A stretch of 64,000 nt of DNA from Crossaster papposus (taxonomy: Eukaryota > Echinodermata > Asteroidea > Velatida > Solasteridae), in assembly GCA_037893245.1 (NCBI GenBank), contig JBAIAA010000444.1, forward strand, positions 873,501-937,500. Direction: 5' to 3'. Both the position numbers and the translations under genes were made by a program. Shown here piece by piece: positions 44,701 to 59,700 of this stretch. How positions within the stretch are numbered: position 1 is the stretch's first letter; the number at the start of each line of letters is the position of its first letter. The notes below the pieces were generated by a model, which saw only the letters and a program-made list of their open reading frames with translations, was not told the origin of the DNA and searched no databases.

Positions 44701-47700
44701 TCATAGAGCTGCTAAGCACACAAATCTGCTTAGCATGAACATTTGTCTTTGGCATAAAAACAAGGTTACAGACTAAATTTTCACGTGATCGTTATTGGTT
44801 TCGATATTACGTTATTGATAGTCAGCTGGTTTTTGGCTTAGCATGACAAACCTGACAATTTTTGCTGGTAACCTGTTTTTAATAAGCGATACTTTTTTGT
44901 GCTAAGCAAATTTTTGTGCTTAGCAGCTCTATGAAATTGGCCCCAAAATACAAATAGATGGGTTAAATTTTGACAATGAACTCTAAATGCAACGCGCATG
45001 CAAGTAGAACAGACGCAAACAACTAACCCACATCATGCCAGTTAAACAAAGTCACAGGAAATTATTCTGCAGCAAATACGTACACGCACGCGAATGCTTT
45101 GCGAATAAAAGAATACAAATCAAACGCTCAGTTGCTGATTGTGCGTTTTAGTTCTGGGCGTATCGGCTTGGGTAACGCACTAGTATACATGTAAAATACA
45201 AACGCAGATATGGAAATATGTGACCTGTCATCACAACATGAGCTTAAAGTCGGCAGAATCAAAAATTGAGATATGGGTATTTCTAAATTCTGTGGAAACA
45301 GAGCTTTCAAATGGTATATAACACTGGGAGGTTTGATACTCAATATTGTTTTTATTTTTACTTTTTAGTCTGGAGTTTTAATACAGAGATTATGAGAAAA
45401 CGGACATTTCTTGCGAAAAATTGTGTGAAAGGCATAGAAAGGCATAGTCAAAATTGTCTTAAAACTAATTTTGTTTTTATCTGATCGTCCTGAAAAATTG
45501 GGAATTGATTGTTGGGGATTTAGTCTTAAAAAAACCCATATAATCTCAAAATCGACCACCCCTTCAAATGTTGACTTTGACTGGCCGTACTGGGAAATTA
45601 CTCCGTGCGACTTTACGCTCATTTTGTGGTGACAGGTAACATATAGCCATACAAAAGCCGGACAAAGTTTAAAGTTTTCAATAGGTTTGTTCACAAACAT
45701 GGATTTAATATAGCCTTATGGTTAGCACCCAGATCCATAATGTTGAAATTCTCATAGCAAGCATATGACGTCATGAAGGGTGATGTCCATAGCAACATGC
45801 GTTATAAACCTTAAATGTTTCCCTTCACGTTAGTAAAAATGAGAAGATAAACGAGGTTCCCAAATTTTCGGAATTAGGAGGAATTGGACTTATGAGGCAT
45901 CGGACTTATGAAGCGTCGGACTTGTGTCGGACCGAATACTATAATTCCAATGCCTCGTAAGTCCGATGCCTGATAAGTCTGATATTTCGGAATTATGAGG
46001 CATTTGATTTATATGAGGCGTTGCGCGGACTTACGATTTGGCCTTGTTTCGAACTCCGCGTGTTGCGCTGTTCTAACGTCCTGTATCGCACATTTGATTT
46101 AATTTGTGCAATACACAAAATGCAATGCTGCCCAACAGAAATTCAAGAATTTTAGAATTTTGCGCACTGTTATTGATACGCGCGTTTGGTAACATACATT
46201 CTGGTTTCGCGCTCGTGGAACACGGAAAACGTAGTGCGTCTGCGTTCCAATTCTGACGTCATGAAGGGTGATGTCCATAGCAACATGCGTTATAAACCTT
46301 AAATGTTTCCCTTCACGTTAGTAAAAATGAGAAGATAAACGAGGTTCCCAAATTTTCGGAATTAGGAGGAATTGGACTTATGAGGCATCGGACTTATGAA
46401 GCGTCGGACTTGTGTCGGACCGAATACTATAATTCCAATGCCTCGTAAGTCCGATGCCTGATAAGTCTGATATTTCGGAATTATGAGGCATTTGATTTAT
46501 ATGAGGCGTTGCGCGGACTTACGATTTGGCCTTATTTCAAACTCCGCGTGTTGCGCTGTTCTAACGTCCTGTATCGCACATTTGATTTAATTTGTGCAAT
46601 ACACAAAATGCAATGCTGCCCAACAGAAATTCAAGAATTTTAGAATTTTGCGCACTGTTATTGATACGCGCGTTTGGTAACATACATTCTGGTTTCGCGC
46701 TTGTGGAACACGGAAAACGTAGTGCGTCTGCGTTCCAATTCTCTAAGTTCACAAGTGGGTTACATTCCAAATGGTACCAAGGTGTAGGTCAGTTTGACTA
46801 CCTCCCAACGCAAAGTGGAGGAACTGGTTCCGTAAAGATTACGCACCACAGACTACATGTCTAAGAGGCAGGTTCCAGAGGGAATTGTCGTTGCTTCGAG
46901 AAAGTTAGACCGCCCGGTGGATATCTTACCTGGAGGACGTCACATGGCAGCGTATCATTTTAACTTCTCGGACCTGCGGCGGAATCGGCCAATGAAGCGC
47001 TCCGATTTGTTTATGAATATTTATGAGGTGTAGTAAATTATAAATACCACTCAACCTTCGGTCTCGTGGTTTATGAACCACAGAGATGCTACGTTAATTT
47101 GTGTTCCATTATAACTAAATATAGCCCCGATATAAATTATTTTCAGAGGGCTTTGCGGGAATCAACTGAGTTTCATTCCTACGGACAGTTTAGTTGGTGT
47201 GGAGAATCTTCACTTCTTGGGACTCGCAGAGAATCGGATAACGTCCATCTCAAGACGCAACATTCGCCTCCTAGGAGCCCGCAAGCTCAAGCATCTGTAG
47301 GTTTGACCTAAAGCCGTTTTCTCATTGCACTTTTTTTAGTTTTTCGCAGCTTCGCAGTAACTTCTCGCAACATTCCTCCGTGTAATTCTACCGTGCGTTC
47401 CCACTTGGACTTTTATACCGCGACGTAACGTTTCATTCGCCTCCGTGCAAGACTGGCAGAATGTCACACATTGTGGCGGTGTTGTATTCGAGTCCCTGCA
47501 AATCCCTAATTCACAAGTCCAGTCACAGGTCCAGTCACAGGTCCAGTCACAGGTCCAGTCACAGGTCCAGTCACAAGTCCAGTCACAAGTCCAGTCACAA
47601 TCACAAGCCAGTCACAAGTAACTGATTGAACAATGACAAAGGAATGCTTTTGTTAACAGTTCATGTGAATAGCTAGTGACTTGATGATAGCTAGGTCAGG

Positions 47701-50700
47701 TCGGGCCGGTTCGGGGAGTTTAGTTTTGGTTCGAATTCGATTTTTATCTTTCATACGGGGTCAGTATGACCAACCCAATTTGATGCACATCATTCAATAA
47801 GCCATTTTGCGCGTGACCCCGAGTTAAATTTGAATAACATCTGGTACACTGACTTGTTCACGTAGCTTGGCACAGTTTAACTTTAAATTCTCCAGACCAA
47901 AGACGCTGTTGCTATATCACGTGATTCGGGGCAAGCCTTACGCATCATACGCTAGCAACCCCCAGCTCTGGAATGGTCTGGTGTATTTTTGCCAATCTCA
48001 CCCATTGTAAACAATGTATTGGTGCTGAGCGTCTCTTACGTAACTATGCAAAAGCTTGCCCCGAATCACGTGATATAGCAACAGTGTCTTTGGTCTGGAG
48101 AATTTAAATTTAAACTGTGCCAAGCTGTGTGAACAAGTCAGTGTACCAGATATTATTTAAATTTAACTCGGGGTCACGCGCAAATGGCTTATTGCTACTC
48201 TCTTTAAAGGTATGATACACCATTGGTAATTGATTGAATTATCATGAATAGGTGGATTTGAGGGGGTTGTATTTTCTAGTAAATACCGTTTAACTGACCT
48301 GTCCGAAGTTTTACAATCATGGATGCCAGGAAAAGCAAGAAAAACGGCGTTCGTTTTTAACCGGCGTTGAGCAGTGGTTCTTATGTTTTTTTGTTAGAAA
48401 ATGTTCTTTTTCAAAACAATTACAGGATATCTAGCAAAATCATTTTGCTGGATGCCTACAATCATTATTTACTTTCAAATAAGTAAGATATTTCGTAATA
48501 ATTTGTTGATATCTGCAAATGGTGTATCCCACCTTTAAGACGTCACGTTATTATGCCATGGCTTTGTATACATATGTGACCTTTCATCACAAAATGAGCG
48601 TAAAGTTGCACGGAGTGATTTCCCAGTATGGCCAGTCAAAGTCAAAATTTGAAGGGGTGGTCGATTTTGAGATTATATGTTTTTTAAGACTAAATCCCCA
48701 TTAATCAATTCCCAATTTTTGTCAAGACGATCAGATAAACACAAAATTAGTTTTTGAGACAATTTTGACTATGCCTTTCTATGCCTTTCACACAATTTCT
48801 CGCAAGAAATGCCCGTTTTCTCATAATCTTTGTATTAAGACTCCAGACTTAAAAATAAAAATAAAAATAATATTGAGTATCAAACCTCCAAGTGTTATAT
48901 ACCATTGGAAAGCTCTGTTTTAATAGAATATATAAATACCCATATCTCAATTTTGCCGACTTTACGCTCACTTTGTGATGACAGGTCACATATGCGCTTT
49001 CTTATGGGAGTGAAGTCGGGATGCCAGACGAAGTAATAATAATAATAATAATGTGAGCATTTATATAGCGCTCAAACACAGAAGAAACTGGTATCAGAGC
49101 GCTTAACAAAATACAAGTAGAGACAGAATCGCTCACAGGAAGGCGCACGTAAACAAAGGATGACGTCATTTGGTCTGTCTCTGGCTTATTGCATTATGAT
49201 TTCACAAATATATATTCTACATAAATACATAAATAAAATTTGTTATAACAAATTGTATTTCTCGTAATTAATTGCCTCTTTTCAGAAACCTGAAGACGAA
49301 TAGTATAAGCAATATTGAACCAAGAGCCTTATCGCATCTTAGAGCGCTCAGCATGCTGTGAGTATAAGATTGCTAAGTGATTTAGTGTCTATTTTTTGTT
49401 CAATGATAATAGGTGTGTCGTACGTATAACCGGCCTCGACCATTAAGGCGCGTGCACATTCCGTCGCTAACCCTATCTGTGAGAAATATGTAAATGACGC
49501 TGACTAGCTTTTCAGTGCGTACTGCGCGCGCATTTTGAACTGTTCACATCATTCACACTGTTATTCCCAAATGCAAAATATACACCCGTTAGATGTTATA
49601 CATCATTGTTGGTGTTTTAATTTTCTTCAAAGGGAGTTGAATAAAAACCTGCTGTGGGATCTGCCACCCAAGTCGCTGGATGACCTGCCCGAACTGATTC
49701 ATTTGTGAGTAGGCTTTTAACCAGTTCGCGCCGGAGAACGTATATACACGCACAGTTTCCCCCAGATTTCAAACGGATGACGCATAAACACGTCACGAGC
49801 AAGGCCAGTAATGTCTATCAGCAGCGAGTAAGGCCGAAAATGCGTGGGTGTGCTTCCGGTACAATCGGCCTGAGCCCGCCTCACATTAGCAACACACTCT
49901 CGTAAAAGTTGGTACCTTAATCCTGTCTTAACTTATTCTTCATATTGGGGCTTGTGGTTTACAGACTGGCAGTTTTATGTGCGGTCAGGGAATTTCAGTC
50001 TTTCAACAGTGGCTGGGTCAGTGGAAGTTCAACTTCATGGTCAACCCCCTGGAGAAAGGACCAGGTCAACCTCATAGGGAACTGTACTGCCATGTACAGT
50101 ACATGTACATGTACTACACTACACACACACTATGGACTTTGGCACAGAACAAAATAATGACCGTGAACTATATGATTTTATACTGAAAGCAAGAATCTAA
50201 TAATATGAACCAAAAAGTTGTAATACCAGAGAAATAAGATTATAATAATATGGATCGGAAAACTATCATTGACCCCAGCTAAGTCAAATTACTAAATTTA
50301 ACTTTTGTATAATACATTTGAATACTAAAATTAAGTAAATCTTAATTCTCCAATTAAGTTCGTCAAAATGAGAAATCTAGCTGATAAAGAAAAGTCTTTA
50401 AAGGGATCGTATACGTTTGGTAATTACTCCAAACATATGGCAATAAAAACTAACTTTGTAAGGAGTATACAGCAGCTTTGGATAGTATAATGCATTTTTA
50501 AAAACTTTTAACTTCGAAGTCAGTACTGCGGTTATTGAAAAAGATATCACTTTTTATCCCCAAACATTTGAATATGAGAAGCGTTACCGTGCAGTGACGT
50601 TTCTCAGATTGTGTATTCCAATGCAGATTGTTCTTCCTGCGTGGACATAACCGCTCTAGATTTTTAGCAATAGCCTATCTCAAAATCGCTACCACCTTTT

Positions 50701-53700
50701 GAAATGAAATTTGTACAGGTTAGTTTTATATTGCTTTTTTGGCCTGGCCCTACCGTGCCTATATACAATGTTTATGCACTTAAAACTCGCATCCCTTTTC
50801 AACAAATCTCGCATCCCTTTTTTGGCCTGGCCCTACTGTGCCTATATACAATGTTTATGCACTCAAAACTCACATCCCTTTTCAACAAATCTCGCATCCT
50901 TTTTTGGGCCTGGCCCTACCGTGCCTAAATTCAATATGCACTTAAAACTCGCATCTCTTTTCAACAAAGCTCGCATCCCTTTTTTGGCCTGGCCCTACCG
51001 TGCCTATATACAATGTTTATGCACTTAAAACTCGCATCCCTTTTCAACAAATCTCGCATCCCTTTTTTGGCCTGGCCCTACCATGCCTATATATACAATG
51101 TATATGCACTCAAAACTCGCATCCCTTTTCAACAAATCTCGCATCCTTTTTTGGCCTGGCCCTACCGTGCCTATATACAATGTTTATGCACTTAAAACTC
51201 GCATCCCTTTTCAACAAATCTCGCATCCTTTTTTGGCCTGGCCCTACCGTGCCTATATACAATGTTTATGCACTTAAAACTCGCATCCCTTTTCAACAAA
51301 TCTCGCATCCCTTTTTTGGCCTGGCCCTACCGTGCCTTTGCACTCAAAACTCGCATCCCTTTTCAACAAATCTCGCATCCCTTTTTTGGCCTGGCCCTAC
51401 TGTGCCTATATACAATGTTTATGCACTCAAAATTCGCATCCCTTTTCAACAAATCTCGCATCCCTTTTTGGGCCTGGCCCTACCGTGCCTAAATACAATG
51501 TATATGCACTTAAAACTCGCATCCTTTTTCAACAAATCTCGCATCCCTTTTCAACAAATCTCGCATCCCTTTTTTGGCCTGGCCCTACCGTGCCTATGCA
51601 CTCAAAACTCGCATCCCTTTTCAACAAATCTCGCATCCCTTTTTTGGCCTGGCCCTACCGTGCCTATATACAATGTATATGCACTCAAAACTCGCATCCC
51701 TTTTCAACAAATCTCGCATCCTTTTTTTGGCCTGGCCCTACCGTGCCTATATACAATGTTTATGCACTTAAAACTCGCATCCCTTTTCAACAAATCTCGC
51801 ATCCCTTTTTTTGGCCTAACTAGTTCAGTTAACCTACACATGAAGTAAAGTTTTAATTTTTTTTGAGAACACGATTACGCCTATAGTCCAGAAAAAAACA
51901 CGTTTCGTTTTTGTTCTATTACGAAGCTAATATACGTACGAGTTGAACCACCTGTTGTTTTGAAAACAGATTGACTATGGTCTACCCTATCTTTTGACCT
52001 GAATTAATAGACAGATTCTATTTTGAAATTAAAGTGTTTGTATGAGTTTAGCTATACGCATCCGATATCGATATGTAACCATTTGTTTATTAGGAAGTGG
52101 CAATAAACAAACGAGCGCCGTATAAGCAGGGTTGTAGTCGAGTCCCTGCAAGTCCTTTCACAAGTCCTTTCACAAGTCCTTTTGTGAAGCCAGTCACAAG
52201 TCCCTTTATAAAGGCAGTCACAAGTAACTGGATGAACAATGACAAAGGAATGCCTTTTGTCAAAGCTGATTTAAATAGCTTGTGATTTGAATTGGAACTT
52301 AAGGACTTGTGATGGACTTGCAGGGACTTACAGGGACTTGCAGGGACTTGTGATGGACTCGACTACATCCCTGCCGTATAGCTTCTAAACATATTTACAA
52401 ACTGATAGCAAGAAAAGCTTTTACTCGCTAAAAACAGTTGTTATAGTGTATATAATGTTATTAATTCTAACAAGGATTAAAAAGCAAAATGTGTTTCTTG
52501 AACATTTGAAACTTTACTTTTCACCTTGTCTCAGTTTGTTATGTTTGCACGAATCATCATTTATCGATGGATGATTAAAAGTGTATACACAAACAATGCA
52601 TATGCTTGATTGAACAATATTGTGGCGGACTTAGGTAACGAATGTTCCCATTACTAAAAATAGTAAGAATTGCAGTGACGCTCCAAGTTTTCCTCAATGC
52701 AACTTTAGAAAAAAAGGTATTTGTAAAAAAAGAACAAATCAAAGTTTTAGTGCAAAACATTGAATTAATAACAATCAATTTTTGGAGAAACATACATTAA
52801 TATTTAAACTAAATTAATGTATAGAATTTGTTTCAGGATTCCTAATGAATAAAAACTGTTCATCAAATTACTCTCCAATAGCCCGAATTTTCAAAATATT
52901 GAAATTTATTAAATTGATTTATTTTAATATAAAATAACGATATTTTATCTCACCTTTACGTTCAAATGGATATCAATAATTCAGCATAAAATTTATTTGC
53001 ATTTTAAGTACAATTCCCTCAGAGTTATGAGCCATACAATTAAACTAAATTTCACACGATCACGATCGAGGTTTTTGTTATGGTCACAAACACACTGACT
53101 AATAATAATCAAGTCTGTTAAATACTTTCCAGTGTGCAATTTGTCAAGCAACTTTAGCTCTTTTTTGTTCCTTATCGAACCTCGCCCCCAGCTGCTGTTG
53201 AAGGCGCGTGCTCATTAACTTATAAAGTGTTGACACCTTGCAAAGTTTCTTTCTCTATGGTATAATCATGAAGAAATAAGAACAAATGGGGATGCAGCAC
53301 ACAATGACATTTCATATCGAAATTTCTAGCACCTATTAATATTATGTTCCTTTTTAGTATTTTTAGTTATGTTAGTTTTTAGTGGCACTTATAGGGAGAC
53401 ATTTCAGTGTCTCCCTAAATGTCTAGCTACCCTTAAAACGATATTTGGGAGTTATTCTAATCCTAGAACGACAGATTTTGGTCTAAATAGCATAAATCTA
53501 GCTCGAAGATCTTAGAGAAAAGGGTTAGCGTAAACAACTTAAGACTGTTTTAAGTTTGTGTACATCTCTATGCGATTGTATCCCCAAGTGCCTATTTGGA
53601 GGTATACTAATCATACAATTATGAACCGACAAGTGGATTCGGGTATCAGTCCCAATTTTTCGGGATTTAATTCTCTAAAATATCATTGAGATTTTCCCCA

Positions 53701-56700
53701 CACCTCTAAAACTGAACAATAATTATCTCAATTAATAACCTACTAATTCTTTAGACTTCTGTGCTACAGTACGTTATGAAAGGAAGGATTTTGTTTAAAG
53801 AATCAATAACAATTAAATATGTATTGTTACATACTTGTTACTTAGACTTCACGAGTGGGAGAAGTCTTATAGATCAATGCCTGAAGCAGTGACAAAGTAA
53901 AATCTTGCATGTGTGCATAGTTTCTACAGCCGCATGTAAATTGTACATGTAGGCCCTACATAGAAATTGTACACCTTATAAGTATATGCAATAATAAGAC
54001 TGCGGTCAGAAGTCCAAGCGAAAAAAGGTCATCTTCTGGGCTTGCGGTTTGGCCGCTGTCATGGGGGTCGTAAATAACCGTATGATCAAGCTGGTGAGGT
54101 TTGTACACAAAACCCCCGGTGTCGGGGGTTTTGTGTAGAAATATTAAGATACCAACTTTCACGACAACGTGCTGGTAATGCAGATCAAATGTCAAATAAA
54201 TGTCACACAAATTGTTATCAGATTGTCACCAGGCCAGCCCAAAGAGAATGCAATTCGATCGCCGACTTGTATACGACCGCTGTTTTGCCTATTCATATAA
54301 AATAATCACCACCTCCTATTTGCCGGTAACCCACCGCAATTCGGTGCTGCTGAACTAATCCCTTTTCAACCTTACGATTCAACTTCACGCATGCGTGGTC
54401 GGTTTTTCACTCGAACGCGTTTTTGGTCGATCGATGACATCAAATTTAGTTTGTGAGCAGACGACAGGCCTTCACGTGATTTCTTTCTATTGTTTTCTTC
54501 ACTTAACCAGTTCACGCCGGTTAAAGTTTGCATAATTTATCAACATGTTGCAAAAGTAAAATATTGTGAAAAAGTTTAGAGTTTTGATTTTTTCTTAAAC
54601 ACTTTTATTTTACTACTTTCATAATATTTCTTTACAAAATATAGTTAGTAGGCATACTAAAGATAGCAAATAGCAATAAATCTGAAACAAAAAATATCGC
54701 CCATTATTTACTATTTCGCAGTTTTCTCCAATATAATAATAATAATAATTTGGGAGGCTAATCATCCTTACTCGCAGCTGGTGTGCTGAATTGCGAAGGA
54801 CACGGCTACAACGTGGTCGAGTCGCTGGCACGTAAAGGCGCCTACGGCAGCCGGCCACATCGACTCATATATGACTACGGAGCACAGCCTGAGATCGAAA
54901 GTGTTTGATTTTTCAGGAGGGAGGAAAACCGGATGGCCTGGAAAAAAACCTTGTGGCACAGGAGAAAACCAACGCACAACTCTACTCACATATGGTCCGG
55001 GCCGGGAATCGAACCCGGGCCACATTGGTGAGAGGCAAGCGCTTTACACACAAGCCACCCATGCCACCCTGTGCCCAATTCCGTCTCATTTTGCCAGAAC
55101 CCCTTACATTTAAGTTGTAGAAATTAGAGGGTATATTTTTTTGTTGAAACACAGAGACCTGGAAGATAACAAACTGAAAGAGCTGAATGAGAAAGCGATC
55201 ACCAACATGCAGAACTTGAAACATCTGTAAGTTTCCTGAATCCTCCTAAGATTATTGCTTTTTCGGAAAGAGTTTGAGCTGCTATAGCTAAACAAGGTCC
55301 TTAGCAGGATATGTGACCTGTCATCACAAAATGAGCGTAAAGTCGGCAAATCAAAAATTGAGATATGGGTATTTCTAAATTCTGTGGAAACAGAGCTTTC
55401 CATTGGTATATAACACTTAGAGGTTTGATACTCAATATCTTTCTTTTTTTTTTCTTTTTTTTTAGTCTGGAGTCTCAATACAGAGATTATGAGAAAACGG
55501 GCATTTCTTGCGAGAAATTGTGTGAAAGGCATAGAAAGGCATAGTCAAAATTGTCTCAAAAACTAATTTTGTTTTTATCTGATCGTCCTGAAAAATTGGG
55601 AATTGATTGTTGGGGATTTAGTCTTTAAAAAAACCCATATAATCTCAAAATCGACCACCCCTTCAAATTTTGACTTTGACTGGCCGTACTGGGAAATCAC
55701 TCCGTGCGACTTTACGCTCATGTTGTGATGACAGGTCACATATGATTTCAACAAAAGATTTCAAAAATCACATCAGCCTAAATAGCCTTTTTTTTTAGTT
55801 TGTGTCAAACCAAGTCACACTCGTCACTAGGTTACATTAAAAGTAAAATCTTCAATTTTGGAAACTGCAAGTAGAGATAAAGTAATTAAATAAAGTTAAT
55901 TACAAATTAATACTGGTCTGTTCTAATGAATAATGTAAAATTATTGATTAATGATACGCTAATGTTTTAAGCCACATTTACAAAACAAATTGAAACGCAT
56001 AATTGGAACGCAATGGAAAGAATAAATAGTCTGGCACCATTCAATCCAACGGTTTATAAGGCCTTGATTTTGACGCAATATCGCACACGCGGGCGCGTAA
56101 ACGAACAAAATAGTACGCGTCTGTTTGCGTGACTTGTTGCGTGAAATTGTTAGCGCGAAAATTGTTAGCGCGATAAGGCGCACGACTTTGTCACCTAATG
56201 AAAACGCGTACGTTGGTTTGTACGCGTGTCTATAAATGTGACCAGGGGCCAATTTCACGGAGCTTCTAAGCACAAAAATTTGCTTAGCACAAAAAAGTCT
56301 TGCTCAATAAAAACAAGTTATCAGCCAAAATTCTACGTGTTTTTCATGCTAAGCAAAAAACCAGCTGATTATCAATCAAAAACAATAAAGATCACGTGAA
56401 AATTTGGTCTGTAACCTTGTTTTTACCAAGGACAAATTTTCATGCTAAGCAAATTTTTGTGCTTAGCAGCTCCGTGAAATTGGCCCCTGTCACCACAAAA
56501 TGAGAGTAAAGTCGCACGATGTGATTCAGAGATATGGCCATCCAAAGTCAAAATATGAAGGGGTGGTCAATTTTAAAATTTTACGTAATTTGGAAAGCCC
56601 AAGTCCTCCTCTACATATTCCCAATTTTTGGGTAAGATCAGATGATCGAAAACCTCTTAATTACCTCTTGTTTGCGTAGTGTCTGTGTAGTTAGTGTTTG

Positions 56701-59700
56701 GTTTAAGATGTTTAAAGGTAGTATACACCATTGGTAATTGCTTGAATTATAATGAATGGGTAGATTTGGGGAGTTGTATTTCATAGTAAATATCGTTTAA
56801 CCGACCTTTCCTAAGTTTTACAATCATATAGATGCCGAGAAAAGTTTGTTTTCAACCGGCGTCGAGCAGTTATTCTTATTTTATCTTTGTTTTTTCGCGA
56901 TCACCGTCCGGCGATCGCGAATTTAAATTTATGAAAATTTTCTGAATAATTACAAGATATCTAGCGCAATCATTTTGCTGGATGCCTAGAATCATTATTG
57001 ACTTTCAATTGAGTAAGATATTTCTTAATAATTCGGTAGTAAATATTTTTGATATCTGCAAATGGTGTATACTACCTTTAAGGTAAGTTTTCTCACAAAC
57101 ACGTTTTGTGAAACCCATGACTTTCTAGAGCGCTGTAAAAAGTATTTATCGCAAAACCCCCAAAGTGTTATGTACCATTGAAAAGCTCTCTTTCTGAAGA
57201 ATTTAAAAATATCAATATCTTAATTTTCAATATATTCCGACTTTACTCTCATTTTGTGATGACAGGTCACAAATACGCAAACATTTTTGCTCGACAAAAT
57301 CATGTATGTGATTCAGGGAGCACAACAAAAAAGGCTTGACAATAAATAAGGTGTATACCAAACTTGCTTGCTTTTGACCAAATTATTAATTTCAAAAATG
57401 AAATTAAAATCTGTTCTTTTATTAAAACATAAACTGGTTTTGATTTCTCTGCGAAGCTATTTGTCTCGTCAGGTTCCTGGACTCGAGGTCATACGATACA
57501 ATGCATTTTCTGCAATATCAAATTCTCTACAGGAGTTGTAAGTTTTTGAGTTGCTTCTTTTTTATTGGTTTGAAGTGTGAGAAAATATCTTGACATTACA
57601 TGCCCACAATCACTCTGAGTTTAAATGTTTATTTTGTAACATTTTTTTTAAATAGTTTAAATTGTTTTATTTTTGCACAAAGTTGCGATTATGAAAAAAT
57701 GAAAGTGACATAATAATAATAACGAAGAATGCTAAAGCCCTTTTTTCACTTTGATGAATTTAAAGGCGAATGTCTGCGACGTCTTGATCGGGGAGAGTCG
57801 TGGCCAAACGACAAGAACGTACCAAGAATTGGTTAGGCTCAGTGGCGTAGCAAAGGGGGCCTGGGGGGGGGGGGGGGGGGGGCACATGTTATCCCACAAA
57901 TGTGACCCACCACCCCAAAACCAGGCTAAAGTCGAAATTGTTCATATGAGAGATTTTTATACCATTGGATTGCTAGCGTTTTAAGCTTTAAAATGATACA
58001 TCACATGCACCAGTACCGCTATAGAATGAAAAGTAACGACGCTTCAAAAAGTGACATTTTTTTGCCGTTCGCGGAAACAAGTTTGCTTAATTTGAGTAAT
58101 AGCAACGACGACAAAAATCAGGAGAAGGCCGATATTATCACTTTCGGGGATTTTTTTGAAAAAAGGTTTAAACATGAACAGCCTATAATTTAAAGTTGTA
58201 ACTAACTATTTAAAAAAAAATAAACAATCGACCGGCAACACATTTTGTGTGTGTACAATGTCATATCTCGAAATGGCATTTGCCGACTTCCGCCTGGTTT
58301 TGGGGTGGTGGATCACAAATGTCAGGTGCCCCCCAGTTTCTCCCCACAATAAACTCTTGATATACCCGTTTTCCTCCCAAACCCACTGTTGCATTTGTAG
58401 GCGGGACAATTTGCAAATATCTTCTGCTTTCTCGGCAGATATCTTAGTGAGAACTCGTTGAGTAATTTCCCACATGCAGTGTTATCGCAGGAAAGCTTCA
58501 ACAACCTTAGTCATATGTGAGTACAACTTTTACACTTTGTTGGTTGTTAACTCTTTATAAACTGGATCAGTGTTTATTTAAAAGGAATTCATAAATACCT
58601 GGGACAGTTTAGGCATTCCTATTGGTCGAGAGCCCGTCACGTGGCCGGTATTAAACGGACGATAAATACATGGCTGGAAGTGTTTAAAACCAGCTGGCAA
58701 CAAAAACGTCACGCGATTTTTGCATTATACCCGTCCCCAGGACTCACTTTATTTCCAACCGTACATCGTCTCTAATAAGTAATAGTAAGAACGGGTGGTT
58801 TGGGCGCGTACAGCTCGACACCCTGGGAACGAGGTTGCCAATGGCAGTAATAGTCTGGTTCCTAGTAAATACGCTTTATTGCATGTATTGTGTAGAGCGA
58901 CAGAGGCGGAAACATGTCATGTGACACACACAGAATGGCGAAACACCGAAATGTACTTTTTTTTGGCTGAATTTTACAAAAAAGGTATTTATGAATGGGA
59001 ATAAATAAATGTGTGTTCGGTCGGTATTAATCATTCTGTTTAATACTGCTTGGAGTCTGGGGGCTGATAATTACCCTCGCCTTCGGCTCGGGTAATTATC
59101 AGCACCCAGACTCAAAGCGGTATTAAACAGAGTGATAAAAACCTCTCGAACACACATTTATTCCCTTAATAATTATACAACATTTGCAAACATCAAAAAA
59201 CCAAACTACAAAAATATTATGAAATATCCTGTAAAATTAGGACACCTGTCATTTTCAAGAAAAACTTTTAGTTAGTCCGCATTCTAATAGCAATTGATAT
59301 GAATGGGTACAAGCCAGTTAGACTGGTTCCCTGACTGTACAATATTCCACAACATTTATAAATTGATCTGTTTCATCTTAATTGGGGTCAGGGAACCAGA
59401 CTATAAGAACACAAACCTTCAAACAAGTCAGTCTCACAACATTTGCTTTACAATACTAACCCCCAAATCCATTTCTGAAAATAACAACAAATTAAGCAAA
59501 TGTGACGGGTTCTAAGGAAACCCGCCCAGACAATGTGTTTTATTACAATGTATTACAATGTACATTTCGCGATTGATTTTACCATTTTGAGGTTTTAAGT
59601 TTTTTTCTGAATCAAGAACTATTTATCTACAATCTCCCCAAATTTGAACATAATTCGTCACCCTGCTAGAAGTGTGTTTTTTGTCGATTTTGCGAAACAA

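Larger units (their letters stand above)
49705..55154. other. intron 11 of gene 2 (5.4 kb)
   Basis: Holds a minisatellite (50745-51830), a GAGTCCCTGC foldback (52130-52375), a SINE (54728-55085) and a 14-bp-arm hairpin at 54105-54136. 52380-54100 is AT-rich with no feature recognised. No further LRR exon was found. Confidence 0.5.

Noticed and set aside
49966..50085. Possible extra exon after TGTGGTTTACAG
   Set aside because: In the required phase it gives a Ser/Trp-rich peptide with no LRR pattern, and exons 11 and 12 already join correctly without it.
51000..51848. 282-codon open frame (LASLFNKSRIPF-type repeats)
   Set aside because: It is the translation of an ~83-bp minisatellite; the other frames show equally long repeat peptides, and no start, splice or domain signal exists.
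54105..54136. Rho-independent-type terminator
   Set aside because: The hairpin looks similar, but this is eukaryotic intron DNA with no gene end nearby.
57473..57537. Alternative start of exon 13 at 57473
   Set aside because: It gives a 65-nt exon that shifts the frame of all later exons and does not read as an LRR.
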